A stretch of DNA of 64,000 nucleotides from Arthrobacter sp. Soil736 (lineage in GTDB: Bacteria > Actinomycetota > Actinomycetes > Actinomycetales > Micrococcaceae), in assembly GCF_001428005.1 (NCBI RefSeq), contig NZ_LMSB01000056.1, forward strand, positions 191,405 through 255,404. The letters run 5' to 3'. The position numbers and the translations under genes are program-made. Positions 7,110-17,388 of this stretch are shown here, piece by piece. How positions within the stretch are numbered: position 1 is the stretch's first letter; each line of letters begins with the position of its first letter. A model generated the notes under the pieces. It was given only the letters and a program-made list of their open reading frames with translations, was not told the DNA's origin and did no database searches.

Positions 7110-8321
7110 TCAGTCGAACCAGGGATCCAGCCCGTGCAGCGGGAACACTTCCTTGCGGGTGGCCATCACGGTGCGGTCAATATCGTCATTGGGGTCGAAG
7201 CCGACCTCCCAGGACCGCCACCACACATCCGCGTCATCCCCCATGAGTTCGGGCGCGGCAATCCCGTACCGCTCCTTCACATAAGTCCGCCATTCCTCCG
7301 GCACCGGTGTGCGCAGGGGGACGGGGCGGCCCGCGGCGATGCCGATCAGGTGGCTCCAGGCCCGGGGCACCACGCCCGTGATGTGGTATCCGCCGCCGCC
7401 CGTGGCGATCCAGCGGTTGTCGCAGTGGCGGGCGGCGAGATTCGCGACGGCGGTGGCCGCCTCGCGCTGCCCGTCCACGCTGACGTTGAGGTGCGTCAGG
7501 GGATCCAGCCGGTGCGAATCGCAGCCATGCTGGCTCACGATCACCTCGGGCTGGAACGCCCCTACGAGCTGCGGGACCACCGCGTGGAAGGCCCGCAGCC
7601 AGCCGGCGTCCCCGGTCCCGGCGGGCAGTGCGACATTGACGGCGCTGCCCAGGGCGTCCGGACCGCCGATCTCATTGGCGAAGCCGGTGCCGGGGAACAG
7701 GGTCATGCCGGACTCGTGCAGCGAGATGGTCAGGACCCGCGGATCGTTCCAGAAGATGCTCTGCGTCCCGTCCCCGTGGTGGGCGTCGACATCGATATAT
7801 GCCACGCGCTGCACACCGCCGTCGAGCAGTTTGCTGACGGCGAGGGCGGCGTCGTTGTAGATGCAGAAACCGCTGGCGCGGTCACGGGAGGCGTGATGCA
7901 GCCCGCCGCCGAAGTTCACCGCCCGGACCGCAGAACCGTCCAGGATCGAGCTCGCCGCGAGCAGCGAGCCGCCGGCCAGCCGCGCGGCGGCCTCGTGCAT
8001 TCCGGAGAAGGCCGGATCATCCTCCGTGCCCAGCCCGTGGACCTCGTCAGTGGTCCACGGATTTTCGCTGACCCGGCGGACCGCCGCCACGAACGCCGGG
8101 CTGTGAACGGCCGTCAGTTCGTCGTCGCCGGCCACCTCAGGTGCTGCAACCGTGACGTGGTCCAGGTCCAGCAGCCCCAGGCTCCTGGCCAGCCGGGCGG
8201 TGAGGTCCATCCTGTCCGGCGCCATCGGGTGGCCCGGGCCGAAGTTGTACGCCGTCATGGCAGCGTCCCACACCACCGTCGTTGGCAGTGCGGGGAGGGA
8301 GAGACCGGGCAGGAATGTCAT
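7110..8321 (-). CDS. acuC: AcuC-like histone deacetylase family protein
   Basis: This 403-residue zinc-dependent amidohydrolase belongs to the class I HDAC/AcuC family. Visible motifs are YNFGPGHPMAPDR, GGGLHHASRDRASGFC, the metal/catalytic site VAYIDVDAHHGDGTQ, ISLHESGMTLFPGTG and ATGGGGYH. In Bacillus, AcuC deacetylates and so reactivates acetyl-CoA synthetase. An acs gene lies ~28 kb away in this window, so the same role is plausible but unproven. The start at 8321 is chosen because TAGCCT (8329-8334) lies 7 nt upstream and the family N-terminus matches; the frame stays open far upstream on the ktrB antisense strand without support. It is divergent from ktrB. Confidence 0.85.
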   Translation of the reverse strand: MTFLPGLSLPALPTTVVWDAAMTAYNFGPGHPMAPDRMDLTARLARSLGLLDLDHVTVAAPEVAGDDELTAVHSPAFVAAVRRVSENPWTTDEVHGLGTEDDPAFSGMHEAAARLAGGSLLAASSILDGSAVRAVNFGGGLHHASRDRASGFCIYNDAALAVSKLLDGGVQRVAYIDVDAHHGDGTQSIFWNDPRVLTISLHESGMTLFPGTGFANEIGGPDALGSAVNVALPAGTGDAGWLRAFHAVVPQLVGAFQPEVIVSQHGCDSHRLDPLTHLNVSVDGQREAATAVANLAARHCDNRWIATGGGGYHITGVVPRAWSHLIGIAAGRPVPLRTPVPEEWRTYVKERYGIAAPELMGDDADVWWRSWEVGFDPNDDIDRTVMATRKEVFPLHGLDPWFD

Positions 8322-8424
8322 CAAGGACAGGCTACCCGAGCCCGGTACCCGGGATTCCCGGTCATGCGCGGAATATAGTGGTTTACTACTGAAGGAAGCC
8401 GTTTCTACCGAGGAAAAGCCGCAC

Positions 8425-9858
8425 ATGACGCAAAGCCAGCCGAGGTCCAAGAGCCCGGCTAACTGGCACCCCGGCATGCCGGAGCGTGAGGGCCTCTGGA
8501 TCTTCACCGGCATCCGCGACTTCATCGACAACATCGCCAACACCTCACCCGCGCGGCTGGCGCTGACTGCGTTCGGTGTTGCGATCCTCGTGTTCACCGC
8601 GGTCCTTTCACTGCCGGCGTCATCCGCCACCGGCGACTTCACTCCCCTGCACCAGGCCCTCTTCACAGCGGTGTCCGCAGTCTGCGTCACCGGGCTGACT
8701 GTCGTGTCCACCGCCGCGCACTGGTCCTTCTTTGGCCAGCTGGTCATCCTCATCGGTATTTTCGTAGGCGGCTTGGGCACCTTGACCCTGGCCTCGCTGC
8801 TGGCGCTCATGGTCAGCAAGAAGCTCGGCGTGCGCGGCAAGCTCATCGCCCAGGAAGCCATGAACAATGCCGGCCGCCTTGGCGAAGTGGGCACCCTGCT
8901 GCGGATCGTCATCACCACTTCCGTGGTGATTGAGGGTGTCCTCGCGCTTGCCCTGATCCCCCGCTTCCTGACGCTCGGCGAAAGCTTCGGCCAGTCGGTG
9001 TGGCACGGCGTCTTCTACTCGATCTCGTCCTTCAACAACGCCGGTTTCACCCCGCACTCGGACGGCATCGTCCCCTATGAGACAGACCTGTGGATCCTCA
9101 TTCCGCTCATGCTGGGCGTTTTCCTCGGCAGCCTGGGCTTCCCGGTAGTGATGGTGCTGCAGCAGAACGGCCTCAACTGGAAGAAATGGAACCTGCACAC
9201 CAAGCTGACCATCCAGGTGTCGTTCATCCTGCTGGCCGCCGGGACGCTGCTGTGGGGGCTGATGGAATGGGACAACGTCCGGACTATCGGAGGGATGGCC
9301 CTCGGCGACAAGATCACGCACTCGCTGTTTGCCTCCGTCATGACCCGGTCCGGGGGCTTCAATCTGGTGGACCAGAACCATATGGATTCCACCACCATGC
9401 TCCTGAGTGATGCCCTGATGTTCGCCGGCGGCGGTTCGGCATCCACGGCCGGCGGCATCAAGGTGACCACCATCGCCGTGATGTTCCTGGCAATCGTTGC
9501 CGAAGCCCGCGGCGACGCCGACGTAAAGGTCTATGGCCGCACCATCCCGCAGGGAACCATGCGGGTGGCCATCTCGGTGATCGTCGCCGGCGCGACCCTG
9601 GTGTCCGTCTCGGCGTTCCTGCTCCTGCACATCAGCGGCGCTTCCCTGGACCGGGTGCTGTTTGAGACCATTTCAGCCTTTGCCACGGTGGGGCTCAGCA
9701 CCAACCTCAGTGCCGAGCTGCCGCCGTCGGGCGTGTATGTCCTGTCCGTTCTGATGTTTGCGGGCCGCGTCGGCACCGTAACCCTAGCCGCTGCCCTGGC
9801 CCTCCGCCAGCGTAGCCAGCTTTACCACTACCCGGAAGAGAGGCCCATCATTGGCTGA
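8425..9858 (+). CDS. ktrB: KtrB/TrkH-type potassium uptake channel subunit
   Basis: This 477-residue integral membrane protein with about eight to ten hydrophobic segments forms the K+ pathway. The four selectivity-filter repeats are visible: AVCVTGLTVV, SSFNNAGFTPHSD, TRSGGFNLVD and SAFATVGLSTNL, each with the conserved glycine. The GGSASTAGGIKVTT hinge segment is also typical of the family. It is translationally coupled to ktrA: the genes overlap by 8 bp. The start at 8425 follows GAGGAAA (8410-8416). Ion selectivity (K+ alone or K+/Na+) cannot be decided from sequence. Confidence 0.9.
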   Translation: MTQSQPRSKSPANWHPGMPEREGLWIFTGIRDFIDNIANTSPARLALTAFGVAILVFTAVLSLPASSATGDFTPLHQALFTAVSAVCVTGLTVVSTAAHWSFFGQLVILIGIFVGGLGTLTLASLLALMVSKKLGVRGKLIAQEAMNNAGRLGEVGTLLRIVITTSVVIEGVLALALIPRFLTLGESFGQSVWHGVFYSISSFNNAGFTPHSDGIVPYETDLWILIPLMLGVFLGSLGFPVVMVLQQNGLNWKKWNLHTKLTIQVSFILLAAGTLLWGLMEWDNVRTIGGMALGDKITHSLFASVMTRSGGFNLVDQNHMDSTTMLLSDALMFAGGGSASTAGGIKVTTIAVMFLAIVAEARGDADVKVYGRTIPQGTMRVAISVIVAGATLVSVSAFLLLHISGASLDRVLFETISAFATVGLSTNLSAELPPSGVYVLSVLMFAGRVGTVTLAAALALRQRSQLYHYPEERPIIG

Positions 9859-10537
9859 TCCCTCAGGCGCCGTAAATCGCCCCGCCCACAATGCCCCCGT
9901 CCTGGTGATCGGGCTGGGCCGTTTTGGCTCTTCGACCGCCGAGCAGCTGGTCAAGCAGGGGCGCGAAGTGCTGGCCATCGAGCGCGACCGCACCCTGGTG
10001 CAGAAGTGGGCGCCCGTCCTGACCCACGTGGTGGAGGCTGACGCCACCAACATCGATGCCCTTCGCCAGCTCGGGGCGCAGGAGTTCAGCTCCGCCGTCG
10101 TCGGAGTCGGCACGTCCATCGAATCCTCGGTGCTGATCACCGTCAACCTCGTGGACCTCGGGATCCAGCACCTCTGGGTCAAGGCCATCACCCCGTCGCA
10201 CGGCAAGATCCTCACCCGGATCGGCGCCAACCACGTGATCTACCCCGAGGCCGACGCCGGCGTCCGTGCCGCGCACCTGGTGTCCGGACGGATGCTGGAC
10301 TTCATCGAGTTCGACGACGACTATGCGATCGTGAAGATGTACCCGCCCCGGGAAACTGTCGGGTTTACCCTCGAAGAGTCCAAGGTCCGTTCCAAATACG
10401 GCGTGACCATTGTGGGGGTGAAGACCCCAGGCGAGGACTTCACCTACGCCCGGCCGGAAACCAAGGTATCCGGCCGCGACATGCTGATCGTCTCGGGGCA
10501 CGTAGACCTGCTGGAGCGCTTCGCCGCCCGCCCGTAG
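9851..10537 (+). CDS. ktrA: KtrA/TrkA-type cytosolic gating subunit (RCK domains)
   Basis: This 228-residue peripheral protein gates KtrB in response to nucleotides. The N-terminal Rossmann RCK domain begins VLVIGLGRFGSSTAEQLVKQ, with the GxGxxG loop and the acidic strand end LAIERD. The C-terminal RCK_C domain spans ~145-225. The start is a TTG at 9851 inside the ktrB tail, preceded by GAAGAGAGG (9835-9843). No ATG lies closer to the family N-terminus. In other actinobacteria the RCK_C domain can bind c-di-AMP; nothing visible here confirms that. Confidence 0.88.
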   Translation: MADPSGAVNRPAHNAPVLVIGLGRFGSSTAEQLVKQGREVLAIERDRTLVQKWAPVLTHVVEADATNIDALRQLGAQEFSSAVVGVGTSIESSVLITVNLVDLGIQHLWVKAITPSHGKILTRIGANHVIYPEADAGVRAAHLVSGRMLDFIEFDDDYAIVKMYPPRETVGFTLEESKVRSKYGVTIVGVKTPGEDFTYARPETKVSGRDMLIVSGHVDLLERFAARP

Positions 10538-10562
10538 CCGGCCGCGACTCCAAGCCCTCCAA

Positions 10563-10604
10563 CACAGACAAACCCGGGCACCGCAGTGCCCGGGTTGGTC
10601 TGTG
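10563..10604. terminator. Bidirectional terminator between ktrA and proC
   Basis: A 19-bp stem with one A:G mismatch (10563-10581 with 10586-10604) and a 4-nt loop, centred on ACCCGGGCAC/GTGCCCGGGT. It lies between two convergent genes. No long T-run is present on either side. Confidence 0.7.
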
Positions 10605-10628
10605 CCGCCTGGTTTGTGGTTGGGGCGC

Positions 10629-11462
10629 CTAGCCCAGCTGCTTCGTCATCTCGGCGGCGCGGTCGGCCGCGGCACGTGCGCCCGCCGCGATGATTGCCGG
10701 CATCCCGCGCTCATCGAACGTCGCAATGGCTCGTTCGGTGGTGCCGTTCGGGCTGGTCACGGCCTTGCGCAGGGCAGCCGGCACGGCGCCGGGTTCCGCC
10801 AGCATGAACCCTGCTCCGGCAACGGTTTCGCGTGCCAGCAGGAGCGAGAGTTCCTCGTCGAGTCCAAGCTCCACCCCCGCAGCCGCCATTGCCTCCGCAA
10901 GGTAGAACGCGTAGGCGGGGCCGGAACCGCTGATTGCGCCCAGTGCGTCCACCTGCTCTTCCGGAATTTCGACGACGGTTCCCACCGCGGAGAGGATATC
11001 TTTCGCCCGCTGGAGCTGCTCAGGCGTGCAGTTGGTGCCCGCGGACACGGAAACCACTCCCCGGCCCAGCTTCGCCGGAGTGTTGGGCATTGTCCGGATC
11101 ACGGGCTGGCCCGGCGGGAGGGCGGCTTCAAGCTGGGCAATGGAAACGGCGGCGGCGACGCTGATGACGATCGTATCGGGGGAAAGGGAGCCACTGATTT
11201 CGCGCGCCAGGTCGGCGATGCCCACCGGCTTCACGCCGAGAATCACGACGCCGGAACCCTTCGCCGCCTGCTTGTTGTTGTCAGGTTCTTCCTCTCCGGC
11301 GATGGCCGTAATGCCGTGGTGGCGCTGCGCCAGCTCGGCGGCCCGCTCGGCACGACGCACTGTTGCCACGACGTCCATGGGGTTTGTGCCCCCCTCGAGG
11401 AGGCCGCCCATGATGGCCTCGTTCATTGATCCACAGCCAAGGAATGCGATTCGGTTGCTCAT
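10629..11462 (-). CDS. proC: Pyrroline-5-carboxylate reductase
   Basis: This 277-residue NAD(P)H-dependent enzyme carries out the last step of proline synthesis. The N-terminal Rossmann fold reads IAFLGCGSMNEAIMGGLL. The C-terminal dimerisation/active-site domain has VSVSAGTNCTPEQL, the hallmark ALGAISGSGPAYAFYLAEAM, and TVAGAGFMLAEP. Length is normal for the family. The start at 11462 follows TGGAG at a good distance; a longer start at 11483 lacks one. Monocistronic, with the terminator at 10563-10604 downstream. Confidence 0.92.
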   Translation of the reverse strand: MSNRIAFLGCGSMNEAIMGGLLEGGTNPMDVVATVRRAERAAELAQRHHGITAIAGEEEPDNNKQAAKGSGVVILGVKPVGIADLAREISGSLSPDTIVISVAAAVSIAQLEAALPPGQPVIRTMPNTPAKLGRGVVSVSAGTNCTPEQLQRAKDILSAVGTVVEIPEEQVDALGAISGSGPAYAFYLAEAMAAAGVELGLDEELSLLLARETVAGAGFMLAEPGAVPAALRKAVTSPNGTTERAIATFDERGMPAIIAAGARAAADRAAEMTKQLG

Positions 11463-11557
11463 TGCTCCATCATTGCAGTTCACCAGCCTTGATGCAGGCG
11501 GGCGCCATTCACAGGAAGCTCACATGTTGGCCGCAGCTTTCACACAATTTAGGGCCC

Positions 11558-11684
11558 TAGCTTTGTTATTACCTCATTGAGGGTGCGAGTGATGAGGCAA
11601 GCATGGGGATGTTTGCCTGGCACCGACGGACTGCAGCAGTTTTACCCATTTTCCTGCAGCAGGCCGTCGGTGCCTTCGCTTTTA
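11558..11684 (+). ncRNA. Candidate structured RNA / attenuator, tandem copy A
   Basis: Part of the 515-bp gene-free stretch 11463-11977. A conserved block TAG..T..GTTA...CCTCA leads to GGTGCGAGTGATG (11582-11594), repeated in copy B. P1 pairs GGTGC (11582-11586) with GCACC (11620-11624). P2 is a 10-bp hairpin, 11595-11604 with 11609-11618, GGGG loop. GCACC is also part of a competing stem, GGCACCGACGG (11619-11629) with CCGTCGGTGCC (11664-11674), followed by TTCGCTTTT. P1 and this terminator-like stem therefore exclude each other, as in a riboswitch. I do not recognise the family. No + strand gene lies directly downstream. Confidence 0.5.
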
Positions 11685-11792
11685 AGGCTCTTTAAGGTCC
11701 GGAGGCGCGGGTTTTATGGTTCGGAGGCGCAGGCCGGCCGGATTCCCAGCGGGCACTCAGGAAAAACCCGCTGAACACTCAAATTCGCTCGT

Positions 11793-11917
11793 TAGTGTCG
11801 TTAACGCCTCACAAGGTGCGAGTGATGGAGCCGGTCCCCAGGGACTGGCGCGGCGCCGGTCGGTTGCAGGAGTGTTCCCCCCAGCTCCTTCTGCGAAACC
11901 GTCCGGCGCTTCCTCGT
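11793..11917 (+). ncRNA. Candidate structured RNA / attenuator, tandem copy B
   Basis: Second copy, 233 bp after copy A at the shared block. GGTGCGAGTGATG is identical (11815-11827). P1 is GGTGC (11815-11819) with GCGCC (11853-11857); the A-to-G change relative to copy A keeps pairing through a G:U. P2 has entirely different sequence but pairs again: GCCGGTCCC (11830-11838) with GGGACTGGC (11841-11849). The P1 3' strand is again the base of a strong hairpin, GCGCCGG (11853-11859) with CCGGCGC (11903-11909) plus inner pairs, followed by TTCCTCGTTT. Conserved fold with changed stem sequence argues for a real RNA structure. Confidence 0.5.
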
Positions 11918-11977
11918 TTAACGTCCGACGCTTCCGCGTTTAAGACGTCACCTTTGGATGCTTATGACGTCAATCGT

Positions 11978-12970
11978 TTAGACGGCGGGCAGCGTCGCGG
12001 GCTGCTGGGCCCCGACGTGCGGGGCCGGTTCCAGCGGGCCGTCAAAGACCAGCTGGTCCAGCCGGCGCAGGATGAGACCTTCGCGGAGGGCCCACGGGCA
12101 GATCCTGATCTTTTTGAATGCGAAGAGCTCGAGGGCCGCCTCAGCCACGAGAGCCCCCGCGAGGAGCTGGTTGGCACGGGCTTCCGAGACTCCCGGGAGG
12201 TGCAGCCTGTCCTCCGTTTTCATGGCCGAAATCCGCTGCGCCCAGATTCCGAGGTCCGTGGCATTCAGTTCGCGCTTGACATACGGACCGGCCCCGCTGG
12301 GCGCCGCTCCTGCGATCCGCGCCAGCGAACGGAACGTCTTGGACGTCCCGGCCACCAGATTGGCACGGCCGACCGCGTCGAAGCGCCGGGCCGCCGGCTT
12401 GAGGGTTGCACGGATGTAGCGCCGGAGTTCCTTCACGCTCTTCGCCGAGGGAGGGTCCTCGTGCAGCCAGTCCCGCGTTAGGCGGCTGGCGCCCAAGGGC
12501 ACTGAGGTGGCCAGCTCCGGCAGCTCGTCCTGCCCGGAGGCCATTTCGAAGGAGCCGCCGCCGATGTCCAGGTTCAGGATGGGGCCGGCACCCCAGCCGT
12601 ACCAGCGGCGGACGGCGAAGAACGTCATGGACGCTTCCTCGCTGCCGGTCAGTTCCTGCAGGGTGACCGTGGTTTCGTGCTTGACGCGTGCCAGCACGGC
12701 GGGGCCGTTGGTGGCCTCGCGGATGGCGGACGTACAAAAGGCCAGCAGGTCATCCGCCTTGTGCCTGGCGGCGAATTCCCAGGCTTCCAGGACGAACTCC
12801 GTCAGCTCATGCTGGCCGGCGTCGGTGATGTTGCCGTCGCCGTCGAGATACTGCACGAGCGATAGCGGTCGCTTATGTGAAGCAAAAGGTACCGGCCGCG
12901 CGCCGGGGTGGGCGTCCACGAGCAGGAGGTGGACAGTATTGGACCCGATATCGAGGACGCCTAGCCGCAT
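11978..12970 (-). CDS. ppx: Ppx/GppA phosphatase family protein
   Basis: This 330-residue member of the exopolyphosphatase/pppGpp phosphatase family has the actin-like ATPase fold. The phosphate-1 loop is GVLDIGSNTVHLLLVDAH at the start. The second motif is ILNLDIGGGSFEMASG (~140-155), and FCTSAIREATNG fits the acceptor region. It is the short single-domain type normal in actinobacteria. The start at 12970 is chosen over an upstream ATG because it begins the conserved strand and AATAAT (12977-12982) lies 6 nt upstream. Whether polyphosphate or (p)ppGpp is the substrate is not decidable here. Confidence 0.85.
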   Translation of the reverse strand: MRLGVLDIGSNTVHLLLVDAHPGARPVPFASHKRPLSLVQYLDGDGNITDAGQHELTEFVLEAWEFAARHKADDLLAFCTSAIREATNGPAVLARVKHETTVTLQELTGSEEASMTFFAVRRWYGWGAGPILNLDIGGGSFEMASGQDELPELATSVPLGASRLTRDWLHEDPPSAKSVKELRRYIRATLKPAARRFDAVGRANLVAGTSKTFRSLARIAGAAPSGAGPYVKRELNATDLGIWAQRISAMKTEDRLHLPGVSEARANQLLAGALVAEAALELFAFKKIRICPWALREGLILRRLDQLVFDGPLEPAPHVGAQQPATLPAV

Positions 12971-13049
12971 CCTGCCATTATTCCCCCCGGAGGCGCAGCA
13001 GCTGCAATCGGGCAATCACATTTCGGGAGTCACGGTTCCCGGAGCCGGG

Positions 13050-13499
13050 CTACTCGCCTTCCAGGCCGGCGGGGTTGGCGTCAGCTTCGTCGGCGCGCTT
13101 GAAGTCCCGCTTGATGTTGGCGATGCCCTCCGGGTTGATCTCAAAGCCGTAGGCGGCGCCCGGGTTGATGACCATGCCGAGTTCGTCACCGATGTTCGCG
13201 ATGATCGCCGCGCCCTGCGTGCCCAGCACGTTCGGGGCGGCTTCAAGGTACTGCCCGTCAACGCGGCTGGGATGCGAGAACACGGCCAGGACGGGCTGGC
13301 CCTCCGCGTTGCCGAGCACGAGCGGCTCGACCTGGGAGTCTTCGCCTTCGAGGGCGTCGGAGCTGATGATGTAGACCTCGTTGTTGAGGAAGGAGAGGAT
13401 GACGTCCACCGGGTTGGCGTCCGGCTGGTCCCCGTGGGACAGCTTCTCCTCGAGGTCGTTCAGCGGCGTGGCGTCTGCGGGTCCGGGCTGTTCAGTCAT
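13050..13499 (-). CDS. SseB-domain protein
   Basis: This 149-residue acidic protein has the SseB N-terminal fold: PVDVILSFLNNEVYIIS, VLAVFSHPSRVDG and GMVINPGAAYGFEI. No signal peptide or membrane segment is present. SseB-domain proteins are widespread in actinobacteria and their biochemical role is unknown; the original E. coli association with sulfurtransferase activity does not define a function. It sits downstream of topA, but ~200 bp and a hairpin separate them. Confidence 0.75.
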   Translation of the reverse strand: MTEQPGPADATPLNDLEEKLSHGDQPDANPVDVILSFLNNEVYIISSDALEGEDSQVEPLVLGNAEGQPVLAVFSHPSRVDGQYLEAAPNVLGTQGAAIIANIGDELGMVINPGAAYGFEINPEGIANIKRDFKRADEADANPAGLEGE

Positions 13500-13597
13500 G
13501 TATCTACTCGACCACGTTGAGCACAGCGGCGCAATTCCGGCCTGCCCGCGCTCCAGCCACGTAACGCCGGTCGAGCGTGTCGAGACCCCAGGTTTCG

Positions 13598-13650
13598 CTC
13601 CCCCACCCGCACCCTAACCTCGCAAGCTCGGTTAGGGAGACGGTGGGGAG
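13598..13650 (-). terminator. Nested inverted repeat downstream of topA
   Basis: The inner stem CCCTAACC (13612-13619) pairs with GGTTAGGG (13630-13637). The outer arms CTCCCCCACC (13598-13607) and GGTGGGGAG (13642-13650) pair with one bulge. Position just past the topA stop suits a terminator. There is no T-run on the - strand. Confidence 0.4.
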
Positions 13651-13698
13651 AACGAGCGAGCACGCCGAGGATGGCTCGGGTCCCGAGCCGGGCACGCC

Positions 13699-16428
<2,730 letters not shown>

Positions 16429-16554
16429 AGTGCTCCTACAGAAAAAGGTTGCTCGGGCAGATGAGCCCATATTGGCCTAGTTCACCATATTTTGGAGAAT
16501 CTTGCGCTGTCATGTGGAAAAGAGGTGGCCACCGTCACTGCCAAGCGGGCTTAC

Positions 16555-17247
16555 TCAGCTCCGGCCGGATGCACCGTTCCGGGCCGCCCCTGCCACCGCG
16601 CGGTCGTCCGGAATCATGGACCACATGGTGGCGGTCCGCTCAGCTCCCGGGGGGATGACGCTCGGGTCCTCGAGCTCGTATCCACGCAGCAATTCGAAGA
16701 CCCTCCCGGTGAGTTCGCTGCGCTGCCCCGGCGTCAGGTAAAGGAGGTTGCTGGCCAGGACCACCACCGACGACGACTCCGGAGACTCGCCGCGCTGGCG
16801 CTGCTCGTTCCGGACCGCGGCGTAGGCGTGGGCGCGGCGGCGGAAGGCATCCAGCTCGAGGTCGATCACCGCGAACTCGGGGCTGGCCACCCGCCCGCCG
16901 GAGTTGATGGCAAAGTCCGTGCCGGCCGCCTTCCAACGGCGTTCGCGGGCGTCACCGGCGGTCTCCGCCGGCACCACGATCCCCCACTTCTGGAGAGCGC
17001 GAAGGTGGTAGCTCATGGCACTCGGCGTCAGCCCGGTCTGCTGGGCAAGTTCGGTGGCCGTGCGGCTGGTCTGGGTGGAGTACAGCTCGGAAATCACTTC
17101 GAGCCGCGCGGCATGGGCCAGCGCCCGGATTGCCTTGGGGTCGGTGATCTCCACTTTCTTTTCCTGGCGTGGCCTGCGCATCGATCCCGGATTCGCACCG
17201 GGCGTCATCGTGTTTGCCGGCTCCGCGGAGGGCGTCTCAGTACTCAC
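16555..17247 (-). CDS. ArsR-like winged-helix transcriptional regulator
   Basis: This 230-residue protein starts with ~35 disordered residues, then an HTH: DPKAIRALAHAARLEVISEL, TATELAQQTGLTPSAMSYHLRALQKWGIV and ERRWKAAGTDFAI. The C-terminal helical domain (~125-215) is of unknown role. The GTG start at 17247 is supported by TAGACT (17254-17259) exactly 6 nt upstream, a leaderless promoter. It lies 126 bp upstream of topA in the same direction, but topA has its own ribosome site, so co-regulation is open. No metal-site signature is seen. Confidence 0.8.
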   Translation of the reverse strand: MSTETPSAEPANTMTPGANPGSMRRPRQEKKVEITDPKAIRALAHAARLEVISELYSTQTSRTATELAQQTGLTPSAMSYHLRALQKWGIVVPAETAGDARERRWKAAGTDFAINSGGRVASPEFAVIDLELDAFRRRAHAYAAVRNEQRQRGESPESSSVVVLASNLLYLTPGQRSELTGRVFELLRGYELEDPSVIPPGAERTATMWSMIPDDRAVAGAARNGASGRS

Positions 17248-17388
17248 TTTCCCAGTCTACCCAGCATGAATGAGTTATGAAAGAAATGTTTGACATTCTC
17301 GCGGGCGACGGCGGCTGCGCCGGAGTGAACCTCCGGCCAGGGGGTTAGCGGCAGCAAGCTAAGGGAAGCAGCCGGACTATGAACCGCA

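Noticed and set aside
8374..8379. TATAGT as the ktrB -10 box
   Set aside because: Good hexamer, but no matching -35 box at a usable distance, so not listed as a feature.
11558..11917. Identity of the tandem RNA elements as glycine, c-di-AMP, fluoride or 6C RNA
   Set aside because: The tandem arrangement recalls glycine riboswitches, but none of the conserved core sequences I know for these families is present.
11795..12481. 228-codon + strand frame downstream of the tandem RNA elements
   Set aside because: It overlaps ppx antisense and has no motif; I considered it as the target of the RNA elements but found no support. Shorter frames at 11577 and 11716 were rejected for the same reason.
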